Positions 34,126 to 42,745 of a stretch of 64,000 bases of DNA are shown in pieces. This stretch comes from Hydrogenoanaerobacterium saccharovorans (GTDB lineage Bacteria; Bacillota; Clostridia; Oscillospirales; Ruminococcaceae): positions 62,001 to 126,000 of the forward strand of contig NZ_JACSNR010000004.1 in NCBI RefSeq assembly GCF_016901815.1, written 5' to 3'. The notes under the pieces were generated by a model that saw nothing but the letters and a program-made list of their open reading frames with translations, made no database searches and was not told the origin of the DNA. A program made the position numbers and the translations under genes. Position 1 is the first letter of the stretch. Every line of letters starts with the position of its first letter.

Positions 34126-34164
34126 AAAAAACAGGGAGACCACCGCTGGTCCCCCTGTTTTTTG
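34126..34164 (+). terminator. terminator after the DUF1540 gene
   Basis: AAAAAACAGGG-AGACCA-loop-TGGTCC-CCCTGTTTTTT; strong hairpin with T-run. Confidence 0.9.
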
Positions 34165-34259
34165 TTTGGATGCGTGCCTGATTCTCTATAAAGCTAAATA
34201 TCTTTACACGCTGAAATTCCCTATGATTCCGTGCTTTTTCGCTGAGGTGGGATTTCCAG

Positions 34260-34288
34260 TTGACAGCCCCGCCTTCCAAGACTACAAT
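34260..34288 (+). promoter_or_regulatory. sigma-A promoter of the peptidase E gene
   Basis: TTGACA, 17-base spacer, TACAAT, 34 bases before the ATG. Confidence 0.7.
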
Positions 34289-34321
34289 AGAGGCAATACT
34301 ATTATAAAAGGAGGAGATTGT

Positions 34322-35098
34322 ATGGGAAAAATCGTAGCCATCGGCGGCGGTGAAAACGGCCGCGGGGAGCATCCGTATGAAACCGGCCCATTTGACCGGG
34401 AAATTGTGAGGCTGACCGGCAAGGACGATCCGAACTTTCTGTTCATCGGGCTTGCCAACTCCTTTGCGGACAGCTACTATGCCACCATGTGTGATATTTT
34501 TCACGGCAGGCTGGGGTGCACCCATACCGATCACCTCACCGAAGCGGATCTCCGTGACCCGGATACCCTGCGCCGGAAGATGGAATGGGCAGACTTCATC
34601 TATGTGGGCGGCGGCAACACCCTGCGCCTGATGACGCTGCTCCGGCGCTATGGCGGCGACCGCCTGCTGGACGAGGCATACAAGCGGGGCACTGTGCTCA
34701 GCGGTGTGAGTGCCGGCGGCATCTGCTGGTGCAGCTGCGGCAACTCCGACTCCCGGAAGTTCACCAGCGGCAGTGACCAGCTCATCAAGGTCACCGGACT
34801 GGGCTATCTGCCGGTGCTGTTCTGCCCGCACTATGACGCGGAACCTCTGCGCCAGACCGATCTGCCCCGGATGATGCGCCGGGTCCATGGCATGCCTGCC
34901 ATCGCTCTGGACAATGGTGCTGCCCTGGAGGTGGTGGACGGGCAGTGGCGGCTGCTCATCTCCCTGCCCGGTGCCCGGGGGCAGAAGTGCTTCTGGAAGG
35001 ATGGCACCTGGCGCCAGCAGCTCCTGCCGGCAGATGGAGTGTTCCGTCCGCTGGAAGAGCTGCTCGCCCGGAACGCCGACCCGGACACCCCCGCCTGA
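34322..35098 (+). CDS. Type 1 glutamine amidotransferase-like / peptidase E (S51) family protein
   Basis: A 258-residue cytoplasmic protein of the S51 (dipeptidase E) clan. It starts MGKIVAIGGGENGRG, has DFIYVGGGNTLRLM near residue 95, and the nucleophile serine in VLSGVSAGGICWC near 125, with the downstream block LGYLPVLFCPHYD...MPAIALDNGAALEV. Dipeptidase E cleaves Asp-X dipeptides; the close paralogues in Firmicutes are not characterised, so the substrate is open. AAAAGGAGGAGA precedes the ATG; QueH follows after 32 bases and may be cotranscribed. Confidence 0.85.
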   Translation: MGKIVAIGGGENGRGEHPYETGPFDREIVRLTGKDDPNFLFIGLANSFADSYYATMCDIFHGRLGCTHTDHLTEADLRDPDTLRRKMEWADFIYVGGGNTLRLMTLLRRYGGDRLLDEAYKRGTVLSGVSAGGICWCSCGNSDSRKFTSGSDQLIKVTGLGYLPVLFCPHYDAEPLRQTDLPRMMRRVHGMPAIALDNGAALEVVDGQWRLLISLPGARGQKCFWKDGTWRQQLLPADGVFRPLEELLARNADPDTPA

Positions 35099-35130
35099 CC
35101 CTACATATTATAAAAGGAATGAACTGACCC

Positions 35131-35805
35131 ATGAAAACTCTGATGCACATCTGCTGTGCCCCCTGTTCGGTTTACTGCATTGAAAGCCTGCGGGCGGAGG
35201 GGATCGAACCGGTGGGATTCTGGTACAACCCCACCATCCACCCCTACACCGAATACCGTTCCCGCCGGGACTGTCTGCGGGACTATGCCCAGCAGGTAAA
35301 TCTGACCCTCATCGAACAGGATGAATATGGCCTGCGGGACTTTGTCCGGCGGGTGGCAGACCACATCGAAGGCCGCTGCGCTGACTGCTATGCCATCCGG
35401 CTGGAACAGACCGCCGTTTACGCTGCCGCCCATGGCTACGACAGCTTCACCACCACCCTGCTGGTGAGCCCCTATCAGAAGCATGAGCTGATCCGTCAGA
35501 TCGGCGAACGGCTGGCAGAACAGTACGGCATCCAGTTCCTCTACCGGGATTTCCGTGTGGGTTTCCGGGAAGGCCAGGAAAAGGCCCGGGAAGCCGGGCT
35601 CTATATGCAGAAATACTGCGGCTGCATCTTCAGTGAGGAGGACCGCTATATCCGGAACCGCCCGCTGAAAAAGCCCCCGGTACAGATCAACCCCAAGCCG
35701 GTGAACCCCAAGAAGCTCGCCCGCATGGAGAAGGCGGCTGCCAATGCCGCGGCCCGGGCTGAGCATGAGCGCCTTGCCACCGGAGAGGAACCGGAGAAAT
35801 TATAA
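35131..35805 (+). CDS. queH: epoxyqueuosine reductase QueH
   Basis: A 224-residue QueH (formerly DUF208) that reduces epoxyqueuosine to queuosine in tRNA. It replaces QueG in many anaerobes and does not need cobalamin. Iron-sulfur and metal cysteines are visible in MHICCAPCSVYC, EGRCADCYAIRLE and KYCGCIFSEEDRY, with TTTLLVSPYQKH between them. The C-terminal 45 residues are a basic, Ala/Pro-rich tail beyond the core domain. No other queuosine gene is next to it. Confidence 0.93.
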   Translation: MKTLMHICCAPCSVYCIESLRAEGIEPVGFWYNPTIHPYTEYRSRRDCLRDYAQQVNLTLIEQDEYGLRDFVRRVADHIEGRCADCYAIRLEQTAVYAAAHGYDSFTTTLLVSPYQKHELIRQIGERLAEQYGIQFLYRDFRVGFREGQEKAREAGLYMQKYCGCIFSEEDRYIRNRPLKKPPVQINPKPVNPKKLARMEKAAANAAARAEHERLATGEEPEKL

Positions 35806-35933
35806 CTACGCTCTGGTGCTGTTCCTGTCCCTTCTCATGAGAGGGTGCGACGGCGGAGGCTGGCTCTGTTCCTGGGCACCTGCGCTGGGAATGGTAAGCC
35901 CCGGGCACACCGGATACCTGGCTCAAAGCATAC
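35806..35933. other. gene-free GC-rich segment
   Basis: About 130 bases between queH and the shared terminator with no convincing open reading frame or RNA structure. Two similar gene-free GC-rich stretches occur at 44706-44883 and 49903-50103; no clear mutual repeat was seen by eye. Confidence 0.4.
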
Positions 35934-35976
35934 AAAAACACACCCGTTTTCCTGTGGGAATGCGGGTGTGTTTTTT
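35934..35976. terminator. bidirectional terminator between queH and sigE
   Basis: AAAACACACCCG/CGGGTGTGTTTTTT hairpin, T-runs on both strands. Confidence 0.9.
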
Positions 35977-35977
35977 A

Positions 35978-36688
35978 TCAGAGGTCATGCAGTTCCCGGC
36001 GCAGGCGGCTGAGAATGCGCTTTTCCAGCCGGGAGATATAGGACTGGGAAATGCCGATGGCATCTGCCACCTCCTTCTGGGTGTGTTCGGTGCCGCCCCG
36101 CAATCCGAAGCGCAGGTGCATGATCTGCCGCTCCCGGTCCGAGAGCCGGTCCACCGCCGAAAGCAGCATCGCCTGCTCCGCACTCTGCTCAATGGGGCGG
36201 CTGATGATGTCCGGCTCGGTGCCCAGAATATCCGAAAGCATCATCTCATTGCCGTCCCAGTCTACCTTGAGCGGCTCGTCAATGGAGATCTCGCTGCGCT
36301 GGTTCTGGCTCTTGCGCAGGTACATCAGAATCTCATTCTCAATGCACCGGGAGGCATAGGTCGCCAGTTTGATGTTTTTCTCCGGGCAGAAGGTATTGAC
36401 CGCCTTGATCAGCCCGATGGTCCCGATGGAGATGAGATCCTCGATCCCGATGCCGGTGGTTTCAAACTTCCGGGCTATGTAGACCACCAGCCGGAGATTG
36501 CGCTCGATCAGGGTGCGCCGGGCGGATTCGTCCCCCTCTGCCAACCGCGCGAATACCTCCCGTTCCTCCTCCCGCTCCAGCGGCGGCGGCAGAACCTGCG
36601 CCCCGCCTATGTAATAGCAAACCCCCGGCCAGTGCCGGAGAATCCAGCTCCATATCCGATTTTTCAGCTCTGCGATGCCTGTAAACAC
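35978..36688 (-). CDS. sigE: RNA polymerase sporulation sigma factor SigE (pro-sigma-E)
   Basis: Mother-cell sigma factor of early sporulation, 236 residues. The N-terminal pro-sequence of about 24 residues (hydrophobic, ending before CYYIGG) is removed by SpoIIGA. Core blocks are [42 protein letters not shown] (region 2), [20 protein letters not shown], and [16 protein letters not shown] (region 4). The YYIGG-LPPPL segment after the cleavage site is conserved in Bacillus. The start is GTG after AAGGAGGG, and the first 25 bases overlap spoIIGA. sigG, the usual downstream neighbour, is not present. Confidence 0.95.
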   Translation of the reverse strand: MFTGIAELKNRIWSWILRHWPGVCYYIGGAQVLPPPLEREEEREVFARLAEGDESARRTLIERNLRLVVYIARKFETTGIGIEDLISIGTIGLIKAVNTFCPEKNIKLATYASRCIENEILMYLRKSQNQRSEISIDEPLKVDWDGNEMMLSDILGTEPDIISRPIEQSAEQAMLLSAVDRLSDRERQIMHLRFGLRGGTEHTQKEVADAIGISQSYISRLEKRILSRLRRELHDL

Positions 36689-37563
36689 CCTGTTCCCTCC
36701 TTGATTGGCAGTCCGCTGAACGCCGCTGGCAGCAGCAGGGAAAAATCTCCGCTGCCCACCGGGTCCACCGATACTGCGATCCAGATTTCTTCCACTGTCA
36801 GGCAGCCTTCCTCCCCCTCCAGAACCAGCCGGTCCGGATGGAACGCAATCATCGCTCCGGCGCCGCAGGCTGTCCGGCAGGGAATCAGCCGAAGCTGCTG
36901 CATACCGCCGCTACCCACCTGATCCGGGCGGAGTGCCGCCGCAATCTCCTCGGCTGTGAGCAGCTCCTGGACGGTCCGCAGATCCGCCACTGCTGCCGGT
37001 TCCCCAGAAAACGGCTCAGTCAGGCGGTTGCCGCTGTCCCGGATCGCCGCAAGCCGGAGGGTCCGTCCGCCCCGGCTGAGAAACGCTGTGTACTGTTCCC
37101 CGCTGGGCAGCGCCCGGAACCGAGCATAGACGGTGAGCACCAGATAGGCGGCAGTCATCGAGAGGAGCAGCGTGCCCAGGCTGACATCAAAATAGGTGAC
37201 GCCGTTATAACAGAGCACGCCGGCAGTTCCAAGCCCCAGCCACAGTCCCAGGCAGATCCCAGCCAGCAGGAAGCTCACCGTGAAGAACAGGAAGCTGTCC
37301 CGGAAAAAGACTCTCCAGCTCAGCCAGGGATAGGCCAGACGCACCATCAGCACGGCTATGCCAGCTTTCAGGAGCGTCATGGGCCAGAAGGACAGCGGCG
37401 GGAGAAAGATCACCAGCGAGGTGAGCGCCCCTACCAACGCTCCGGCAAGGAGCCGCTTGCGGATGATCCGGCGTCCGGACAGCCGGGCACAGAACAGCAG
37501 CAGCAGGTAATCGATGAGAAAGTTCACCGCCAGCAGCACATCGGCATAGACTGTTATCTCCAA
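36664..37563 (-). CDS. spoIIGA: sporulation sigma-E factor-processing peptidase SpoIIGA
   Basis: Membrane aspartic protease that cleaves pro-sigma-E at the septum in response to forespore SpoIIR. The 299-residue protein has five to six membrane segments in the first 160 residues and a soluble C-terminal domain with the catalytic DSGN in [18 protein letters not shown] near residue 175. It overlaps the start of sigE by 25 bases, the classic two-gene arrangement. This pair is direct evidence of sporulation machinery. Confidence 0.92.
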   Translation of the reverse strand: MEITVYADVLLAVNFLIDYLLLLFCARLSGRRIIRKRLLAGALVGALTSLVIFLPPLSFWPMTLLKAGIAVLMVRLAYPWLSWRVFFRDSFLFFTVSFLLAGICLGLWLGLGTAGVLCYNGVTYFDVSLGTLLLSMTAAYLVLTVYARFRALPSGEQYTAFLSRGGRTLRLAAIRDSGNRLTEPFSGEPAAVADLRTVQELLTAEEIAAALRPDQVGSGGMQQLRLIPCRTACGAGAMIAFHPDRLVLEGEEGCLTVEEIWIAVSVDPVGSGDFSLLLPAAFSGLPIKEGTGCLQASQS

Positions 37564-37670
37564 TTCCCCTCCCCACCTTTCTGCCTGTGATTATAGCAGG
37601 CCCGGCGGGAATATCCTGTCAGATCTGCGTCAGGGCTGGCGCTTTTTTCCGATTTTCCAAGCCCATAAAG

Positions 37671-37717
37671 AAAGGCCCCGTCCCCTGCCGGCCTGGCAGA
37701 GAAACGGGGCCTTTTTT
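37671..37717 (-). terminator. terminator after the AEC transporter gene
   Basis: AAAGGCCCCG/CGGGGCCTTT with inner CTGCC/GGCAG hairpin. The better T-run is on the plus strand; on the minus strand TTTCTTTAT follows. Confidence 0.65.
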
Positions 37718-37798
37718 GTAAAAATCCGAGGATTTGTTTAAGTTTCGGCAGAAATATGTATTCGGAATCTAATGAATTTTTTCCTGCATTTTTGCCTG

Positions 37799-38749
37799 TC
37801 AGATCAAGGCAACGCTGCGCAGGAGGGTGAATGCGATGAAGAAGGTGAAGGCCGAAAGCAGGGAGGTCATCAGGGTGACTTCGCCGGTGAGCTGATGGTC
37901 ACTGCCCATCACCTTGGCAAGAGCCGCACCGGATACTGCCGACGGCGAGCCGACTACCACAAAGATGAACGCCAGTTCCGGGCCCCGGAAGCCCAGGGCA
38001 GCTGCCACGGCGATCACCACCGCGGGGATCACCACCAGACGCAGGGTGCAGATAGTCAGGTTGAGCCGCAGGTTGCCCGCAGCCTTCTTGGGGTCGAACT
38101 GACCGCCCACTGCCAGCAGTGCCAGCGGTGTGGACATATCCGCCAGATAGTCGATGGATTTGGAGGCAAAGGGCGGGAAGGAAATCCCGCTGAGCTGTGC
38201 TGCCAGACCCAGCAGAATGGCGATAATAAACGGGTTCTTGGCGATGCTGAGCAGCAGCTTGCGCGGGTCGAGCCGGGCGCCGCTGGACTCCGGAGCAAAG
38301 GCAGTAAACACCGTCACTGCGCCGATATTGGAGAGGATCACCACAAAGGGCAGCGCCATAGCCGCCACCAGGGCACCCTCTTCCCCATACATATTGGTGA
38401 GCACCGGAATACCCATCAGCACCACATTGGCACGGAAGGTGGAATGGATGCAGGCGCCGCACCGGGCCCGGTCCTTGACGAAATGAGGCCAGATCAGCCA
38501 GGCCAGGATCAGCACGGTCAGCACCGAAAGCACGCAGTAGAGCGGAAGCCGGAAATCGAAGCTGTCCAGGACCTTGGCGTCATACACCTTCCGGAACAGA
38601 CTGAACGGGATCAGCAGCTTGAAGCAGAGATTGGACGCCTGATCCACAAAGTTCTCATTGACAACGCCCCGCTGCACCAGCAGATACCCGGCAATCCCCA
38701 TCAAAAACAGGGGCATGACACTGTTAAGACTGAACAGAATACTTTCCAT
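37799..38749 (-). CDS. AEC family transporter (auxin efflux carrier-like)
   Basis: A 316-residue membrane protein with about ten hydrophobic segments in two halves, as in the AEC/BASS-fold family. Conserved pieces are SVMPLFLMGIAGYLLVQRG at the start, FRANVVLMGIPVLTNMYGEEG near 120, and the second-half DMSTPLALLAVGGQF and SPSAVSGAALAKVMGSD. Members export malate, malonate or other organic acids; the substrate here is unknown. GGGAGGA precedes ATG 38749. A monocistronic gene divergent from the small membrane protein. Confidence 0.85.
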   Translation of the reverse strand: MESILFSLNSVMPLFLMGIAGYLLVQRGVVNENFVDQASNLCFKLLIPFSLFRKVYDAKVLDSFDFRLPLYCVLSVLTVLILAWLIWPHFVKDRARCGACIHSTFRANVVLMGIPVLTNMYGEEGALVAAMALPFVVILSNIGAVTVFTAFAPESSGARLDPRKLLLSIAKNPFIIAILLGLAAQLSGISFPPFASKSIDYLADMSTPLALLAVGGQFDPKKAAGNLRLNLTICTLRLVVIPAVVIAVAAALGFRGPELAFIFVVVGSPSAVSGAALAKVMGSDHQLTGEVTLMTSLLSAFTFFIAFTLLRSVALI

Positions 38750-38784
38750 ACAACCAAATCCTCCCGCTATTACACCCACAAACC

Positions 38785-38798
38785 GGTCAGAACTGACC
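38785..38798. promoter_or_regulatory. short palindrome upstream of the AEC gene
   Basis: GGTCAG-AA-CTGACC, 6-bp arms, in the divergent AEC/small-protein intergenic region. A possible operator, but short and unproven. Confidence 0.3.
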
Positions 38799-38824
38799 AT
38801 CTTTATTCATTATGGCACTTTCCC

Positions 38825-38853
38825 TTGACGAATGCAACATTTCGCCCTATATT
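38825..38853 (+). promoter_or_regulatory. putative promoter of the small membrane protein gene
   Basis: TTGACG, 17-base spacer, TATATT. Confidence 0.5.
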
Positions 38854-38918
38854 AGATGGTAATATCAAATTTTTCGCCGCGGCGGTCTGCTGCCGCTGCC
38901 CCAAGGAGTCATATCACT

Positions 38919-39131
38919 ATGAGTAAACAAAAAAACACAGGCCCCTCGGAACGGGAACTGCTGCTGTCCCGGATCAAGAATCTGGTAATCGGTTCCGCGA
39001 TCTCTGCCGCTGCCCTGCTTCTGGGAATCCTGGTCCACATCGATTTCATCGCCATTCCAGCCCTGCTGATCCTGGCTGGTTCCCTGTCCGGCCTGCTCTC
39101 CCATCTGCTGCAGCTGCGCCGCCTGAAATAA
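38919..39131 (+). CDS. small two-helix membrane protein, unknown
   Basis: A 70-residue protein with a short charged N-terminus (MSKQKNTGPSERELLLSRIK), two hydrophobic helices (LVIGSAISAAALLLGILVHI and FIAIPALLILAGSLSGLLSHLL) and a basic end (QLRRLK). CAAGGAG precedes the ATG. No family is recognised; the function is unknown. It has its own promoter and only a weak terminator downstream. Confidence 0.6.
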   Translation: MSKQKNTGPSERELLLSRIKNLVIGSAISAAALLLGILVHIDFIAIPALLILAGSLSGLLSHLLQLRRLK

Positions 39132-39200
39132 CCCCATCGGAACTGCAATTCTGCGCCTTCTTCCCGAATGTGAACGGTCCGTGTCCGCTTTTTGGGCTTG

Positions 39201-39222
39201 AACGCAAAATTGCGGTTTTTTT
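39201..39222 (+). terminator. weak possible terminator
   Basis: AACGCA...TGCGGTT followed by seven T; the stem is short and imperfect. Confidence 0.35.
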
Positions 39223-39242
39223 GTAAACTTTCCAACAACTTA

Positions 39243-39272
39243 TTGACAAGTACAAGTTGTCACTATTATAAT
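39243..39272 (+). promoter_or_regulatory. sigma-A promoter of the Opu operon
   Basis: TTGACA, 18-base spacer, TATAAT, 67 bases before the ATP-binding gene. Confidence 0.65.
39244..39262. promoter_or_regulatory. candidate operator over the Opu promoter
   Basis: TGACAA-N7-TTGTCA covers the -35 and spacer; ACAACTT and AAGTTGT give a second overlapping inverted repeat (39234-39259). MarR-type repressors of compatible-solute uptake bind such places in Bacillus; no regulator gene lies nearby. Confidence 0.4.
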
Positions 39273-39339
39273 AGATTTATAAAATTGAAAGATGTATCAG
39301 TTTGATACCTGCAATCTTAACAAAGAAAGGGGTTACTCA

Positions 39340-40455
39340 ATGATTCGGTTTGAACATGTAACCAAACAGTATGGCGACAATGTAATCCTCAATGACCTCA
39401 ATTTTGAGATCGAAGAAGGTAAATTTGTCATTCTTATCGGCCCCAGCGGCTGCGGCAAAACCACCACTCTCAAGATGATCAACCGTCTGATCGATCCCAA
39501 CAGCGGGCGTATCTACATCGACGACAAAGACATCAACACCATCGACAAGCCCGCCCTGCGCCGTAGCATCGGCTATGTAATCCAGCAGATCGGCCTCTTC
39601 CCCAATATGACTGTGGCCCAGAATATCAGTGTTGTACCCCGGCTGCTCAAGTACCCCAAGGAGAAATGCGACCAGATCGTCCATGAACTGCTGGAAATGG
39701 TCAATATGCCCTATGAGCAGTATGCACACAAGTATCCCTCCGAAATGTCCGGCGGTCAGCAGCAGCGTATCGGCGTCCTCCGTGCTCTGGCTGCTTCTCC
39801 GCCGATCGTTCTGATGGACGAACCCTTCGGCGCTCTGGACCCCATGACCCGTACTGTCCTGCAGGAGGAAGTCAAGAAGCTCCAGCGCAAGCTGAACAAG
39901 ACCATCATCTTTGTAACCCACGACATGGAAGAAGCCATCAGCCTGGCGGATGTGATCATCTTCATGGATAAGGGCGAAATCGCGCAGATCGCCTCGCCGG
40001 AGGAGATGCTCCGCAATCCTGCCAATGACCTGATCCGCAGCTTCCTGGGCAAGCATATCCATGACAACAATGAAACCCTGACCATCTCCAGCTTCCTGCG
40101 CACCAATATCTTCAAGGTCGGTGCGGACCGCGGCATCCTGGAATGCACCGAGCTGATGGCTCTGCACGGCGTCGACACCCTGCTGGTGACCGATTCCGAT
40201 GACCGCTACCTCGGCACTGTGAGCATCGAGGAAATCAACGAGCACTCCCATGAAAAGCTGGACAGCATTGCTCCGCTGGTGCGCCGTGTCATGCCCGAAG
40301 CGTCCATCACCGATGAGGCCAAGGCCTGCTTCGACAAGCTGCTGGTCAAGGGCGGCAACTATGTGGTTGTTCTCAACCCGGATCAGACCATCGCCGGTAT
40401 CGTAACCCGTTCCAGCATGGCCCGGGCTCTGGCCTCCGCAGTCTGGGGGGATTAA
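39340..40455 (+). CDS. glycine betaine/carnitine/choline-type ABC transporter ATP-binding protein
   Basis: A 371-residue OpuBA/OpuCA-like ATPase driving uptake of a quaternary amine across the cytoplasmic membrane. Walker A is GPSGCGKTTT near residue 36, the Q-loop in VIQQIGLFPNMTV, the signature SGGQQQRIGVLRALA near 137, Walker B with IVLMDEPFGALDP near 157, then H-loop VTHDMEEA. The C-terminal third has two CBS domains (ECTELMALHGVDTLLVTDSDDRYLGTV; VVVLNPDQTIAGIVTRSSM), which sense ionic strength in OpuA. AAAGGGG precedes the ATG; first gene of a six-gene operon. Confidence 0.9.
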   Translation: MIRFEHVTKQYGDNVILNDLNFEIEEGKFVILIGPSGCGKTTTLKMINRLIDPNSGRIYIDDKDINTIDKPALRRSIGYVIQQIGLFPNMTVAQNISVVPRLLKYPKEKCDQIVHELLEMVNMPYEQYAHKYPSEMSGGQQQRIGVLRALAASPPIVLMDEPFGALDPMTRTVLQEEVKKLQRKLNKTIIFVTHDMEEAISLADVIIFMDKGEIAQIASPEEMLRNPANDLIRSFLGKHIHDNNETLTISSFLRTNIFKVGADRGILECTELMALHGVDTLLVTDSDDRYLGTVSIEEINEHSHEKLDSIAPLVRRVMPEASITDEAKACFDKLLVKGGNYVVVLNPDQTIAGIVTRSSMARALASAVWGD

Positions 40456-40458
40456 TCT

Positions 40459-41121
40459 ATGACAAGATTCTTTACCTCGCTCTCCACCTTCTTTGATATT
40501 TATGGAGATATGTTCGTATCCTCCATTCAGAAGCATCTGTTCTATGTGCTGGTATCGGTGTCAATCGGCTTTGTGCTGGGCCTGTTCTTCGGCATTCTCC
40601 TGTCCCGGGCACCCCAGCTCTCCGCCATTACCCTGCCGCTGATCTCGGTCTTCCAGACCATTCCGGGTATCGTCTTTATCGGTATCCTCTTCCTCTATAC
40701 CGGCATGGAGCCCATCACTGTGCTGATCGCGCTCTCCATCTATGCCATGTTCCCGGTGCTGAAAAACACCTATACCGGTCTGCTCGGTGTGGAAAAACAG
40801 TACCTGGAAGCCGCCTGGGGCTGCGGTATGACCCCCATGCAGACCCTCCTGCAGGTGGAGCTCCCGCTGGCAATGCCCAATATCATCGGCGGCCTGCGGC
40901 TCTCCACCGTCTATACCGTGAGCTGGGCCACCCTGGCTGCCATCATCGGTCTGGGCGGTCTGGGCGACTTCATCTATCAGGGTGTCTCCTCCAATAACGA
41001 TGCCCTGATCCTTGCCGGCGCCATTCCCGCTGCCATTATGGCAGTGGTGCTGGGCAAACTCATCGACCGCCTGCAGATCGCTGTCACTCCCCGCGGCCTG
41101 CGGAAAGGAGGGGCAAAATGA
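40459..41121 (+). CDS. compatible-solute ABC transporter permease 1
   Basis: A 220-residue OpuBB-type membrane subunit with about five helices. The cytoplasmic coupling loop EAAWGCGMTPMQTLLQVELPLAMPNI carries the EAA motif, and TIPGIVFIGILFLYTGMEP is typical of the family. Starts 3 bases after the ATPase and overlaps permease 2 by the ATGA at its end. With permease 2 it forms the heterodimeric channel. Confidence 0.88.
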   Translation: MTRFFTSLSTFFDIYGDMFVSSIQKHLFYVLVSVSIGFVLGLFFGILLSRAPQLSAITLPLISVFQTIPGIVFIGILFLYTGMEPITVLIALSIYAMFPVLKNTYTGLLGVEKQYLEAAWGCGMTPMQTLLQVELPLAMPNIIGGLRLSTVYTVSWATLAAIIGLGGLGDFIYQGVSSNNDALILAGAIPAAIMAVVLGKLIDRLQIAVTPRGLRKGGAK

Positions 41122-41726
41122 CTTCCAAACTCTTGATTGAACATCTCACCATTGTACTCTGTGCCATCTGCATTGCCATTGTAGCGGGACTGTTCCTGGG
41201 TGTGATCGCCTACCTCTTCCCCAAAGCCCGGAAGGTGATCCTCAACCTGGCTGACCTGCTCCAGACGGTTCCCTCCCTGGCAATGCTCGGCCTGATCATG
41301 ATTGTCATCGGCGCCGGCAAACAGACCGTTATCATCGGTCTGGCACTCTACTCGCTGCTGCCGATTATCCGCAATACGGTGCTGGGCCTGACCGAAGTCA
41401 GCCCGGCAATCAAGGAAGCCGCCATGGGCTGCGGTATGACCAAGTTCCAGTCCCTGTTCCAGGTGGAACTTCCCATGGCCTTCCCGGTGGTATTCACCGG
41501 CATCCGGATCGCCACTGTAAACTCCATCAGTACCGCTGTCTTTGCCACCTTCGTGGGCGGCGGCGGCATCGGTTCGGTAATCTACCGCGGCATCCGCATT
41601 CAGAATATGGGCATGATCCTCTCGGGCACAGCCGCCCTGATGATCATGGCGATCTTCTTCGATACCCTGATGGGCTGGATCGAACGCCGCATGATGGCGA
41701 AGAACGGCCTGACCCCTTCCCGCTGA
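41118..41726 (+). CDS. compatible-solute ABC transporter permease 2
   Basis: A 202-residue OpuBD-type permease, paralogous to the preceding gene. EAA loop EAAMGCGMTKFQSLFQVELPMAFPVV; earlier LLQTVPSLAMLGLIMIVIGAG. Its start overlaps the stop of permease 1, implying translational coupling. The C-terminus ends with a basic ERRMMAKNGL segment in the cytoplasm. Confidence 0.88.
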   Translation: MTSKLLIEHLTIVLCAICIAIVAGLFLGVIAYLFPKARKVILNLADLLQTVPSLAMLGLIMIVIGAGKQTVIIGLALYSLLPIIRNTVLGLTEVSPAIKEAAMGCGMTKFQSLFQVELPMAFPVVFTGIRIATVNSISTAVFATFVGGGGIGSVIYRGIRIQNMGMILSGTAALMIMAIFFDTLMGWIERRMMAKNGLTPSR

Positions 41727-41768
41727 ACAACAAATCCCCTCAGTAACCTGAAAGGATGGTGTACCCGA

Positions 41769-42701
41769 ATGTCAAAGCGTATCCTCTCTGTTCTCCTTGC
41801 CGCCGCCCTGTCTGCCGGGATCTTCACCGGATGCAGCAGTGAGCCCAAGTATGAGATCGAACTGTATGACGGCAACTACTCCGAAATCCAGCTGGTCCAC
41901 AAGATGGTGGAGCTGCTGGTGGAAGACCGGACCGACATTGAAGTCACCATCAAGGACCAGATGTCGTCGGTGCTGATGTTCCGGGAACTCACCCGGGAGG
42001 ACCCCAGCTGCGACATCATGTGTTCCTATGATGGCTCGGTGCTGACCACCCATCTCAAGCAGGGCCCGCCGGATGTCCCCGAGGGAGTAACGCTGTTCGA
42101 CTATGTGAGCGAACAGGTCTATGACAAGCACGGCGTCATCATGCTGGACCCGCTGGGCATCAACAACACCTACTGCATCGCGGTGCCGGAGTCGGTGTCC
42201 GAGGAATACGGCCTCGAGACCATCAGCGACCTGGTACCGGTGGCCGGGGAACTCACCTTCGGCGCGGAGCATGAGTTCTTTGCGGCGGAAGGCACTGCCG
42301 GCACCATGAAATTCGGCCCGTTCACCGAATTCTACGGCCTCAATTTCAAGGAGACCTTCCCGGTGGACATCAGCCTGAAGTACACCGCCATTGAAAACGG
42401 CAACTTCCAGGTGACCGAAGTGTACACCACCGATGGTCTCAACCGGAAGGCCAATCTCAAGGTGCTGGAGGATGACCGCAACTTCTTCCCGGAATACAAT
42501 GGCTCGCTGCTGGTCCGGGAGGAGCTCTTCGAGGAGATGGCGGATGTAGCGCCTGATCTCCGGGAGATCCTCGGTCTGCTCAGCGGCACCATGGACAACG
42601 AGAAAATGACCGATATGACCTATGCCGTGGATGTGGAAGGCCGTACTGTGGACGAGGTTGCCCGGGAATTCCTGGTGGAAAACGGTCTGCTGGACGCATA
42701 A
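41769..42701 (+). CDS. compatible-solute-binding lipoprotein 1
   Basis: A 310-residue OpuBC/OpuCC-type periplasmic-binding-fold lipoprotein, exposed outside the membrane. The signal peptide MSKRILSVLLAAALSAGIFTGC ends at the lipid cysteine; then a type II binding fold with SYDGSVLTTHLKQ near residue 90, INNTYCIAVPES near 130, and VYTTDGLNRKANLKVLEDD near 220, where TDG is conserved in the family. It is the first of three tandem paralogues downstream of one transporter, and differs most in the linker GTAGTMKFG, where a 3-residue insert is present. Confidence 0.88.
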   Translation: MSKRILSVLLAAALSAGIFTGCSSEPKYEIELYDGNYSEIQLVHKMVELLVEDRTDIEVTIKDQMSSVLMFRELTREDPSCDIMCSYDGSVLTTHLKQGPPDVPEGVTLFDYVSEQVYDKHGVIMLDPLGINNTYCIAVPESVSEEYGLETISDLVPVAGELTFGAEHEFFAAEGTAGTMKFGPFTEFYGLNFKETFPVDISLKYTAIENGNFQVTEVYTTDGLNRKANLKVLEDDRNFFPEYNGSLLVREELFEEMADVAPDLREILGLLSGTMDNEKMTDMTYAVDVEGRTVDEVAREFLVENGLLDA

Positions 42702-42745
42702 CCGTATCATAATAAATAAAAACAGAAAAATGGAGGCTCTTGCGT

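Noticed and set aside
38920-38960. Poly-A run in the small membrane protein as a frameshift site
   Set aside because: The frame is intact through the whole gene and no alternative product is visible.
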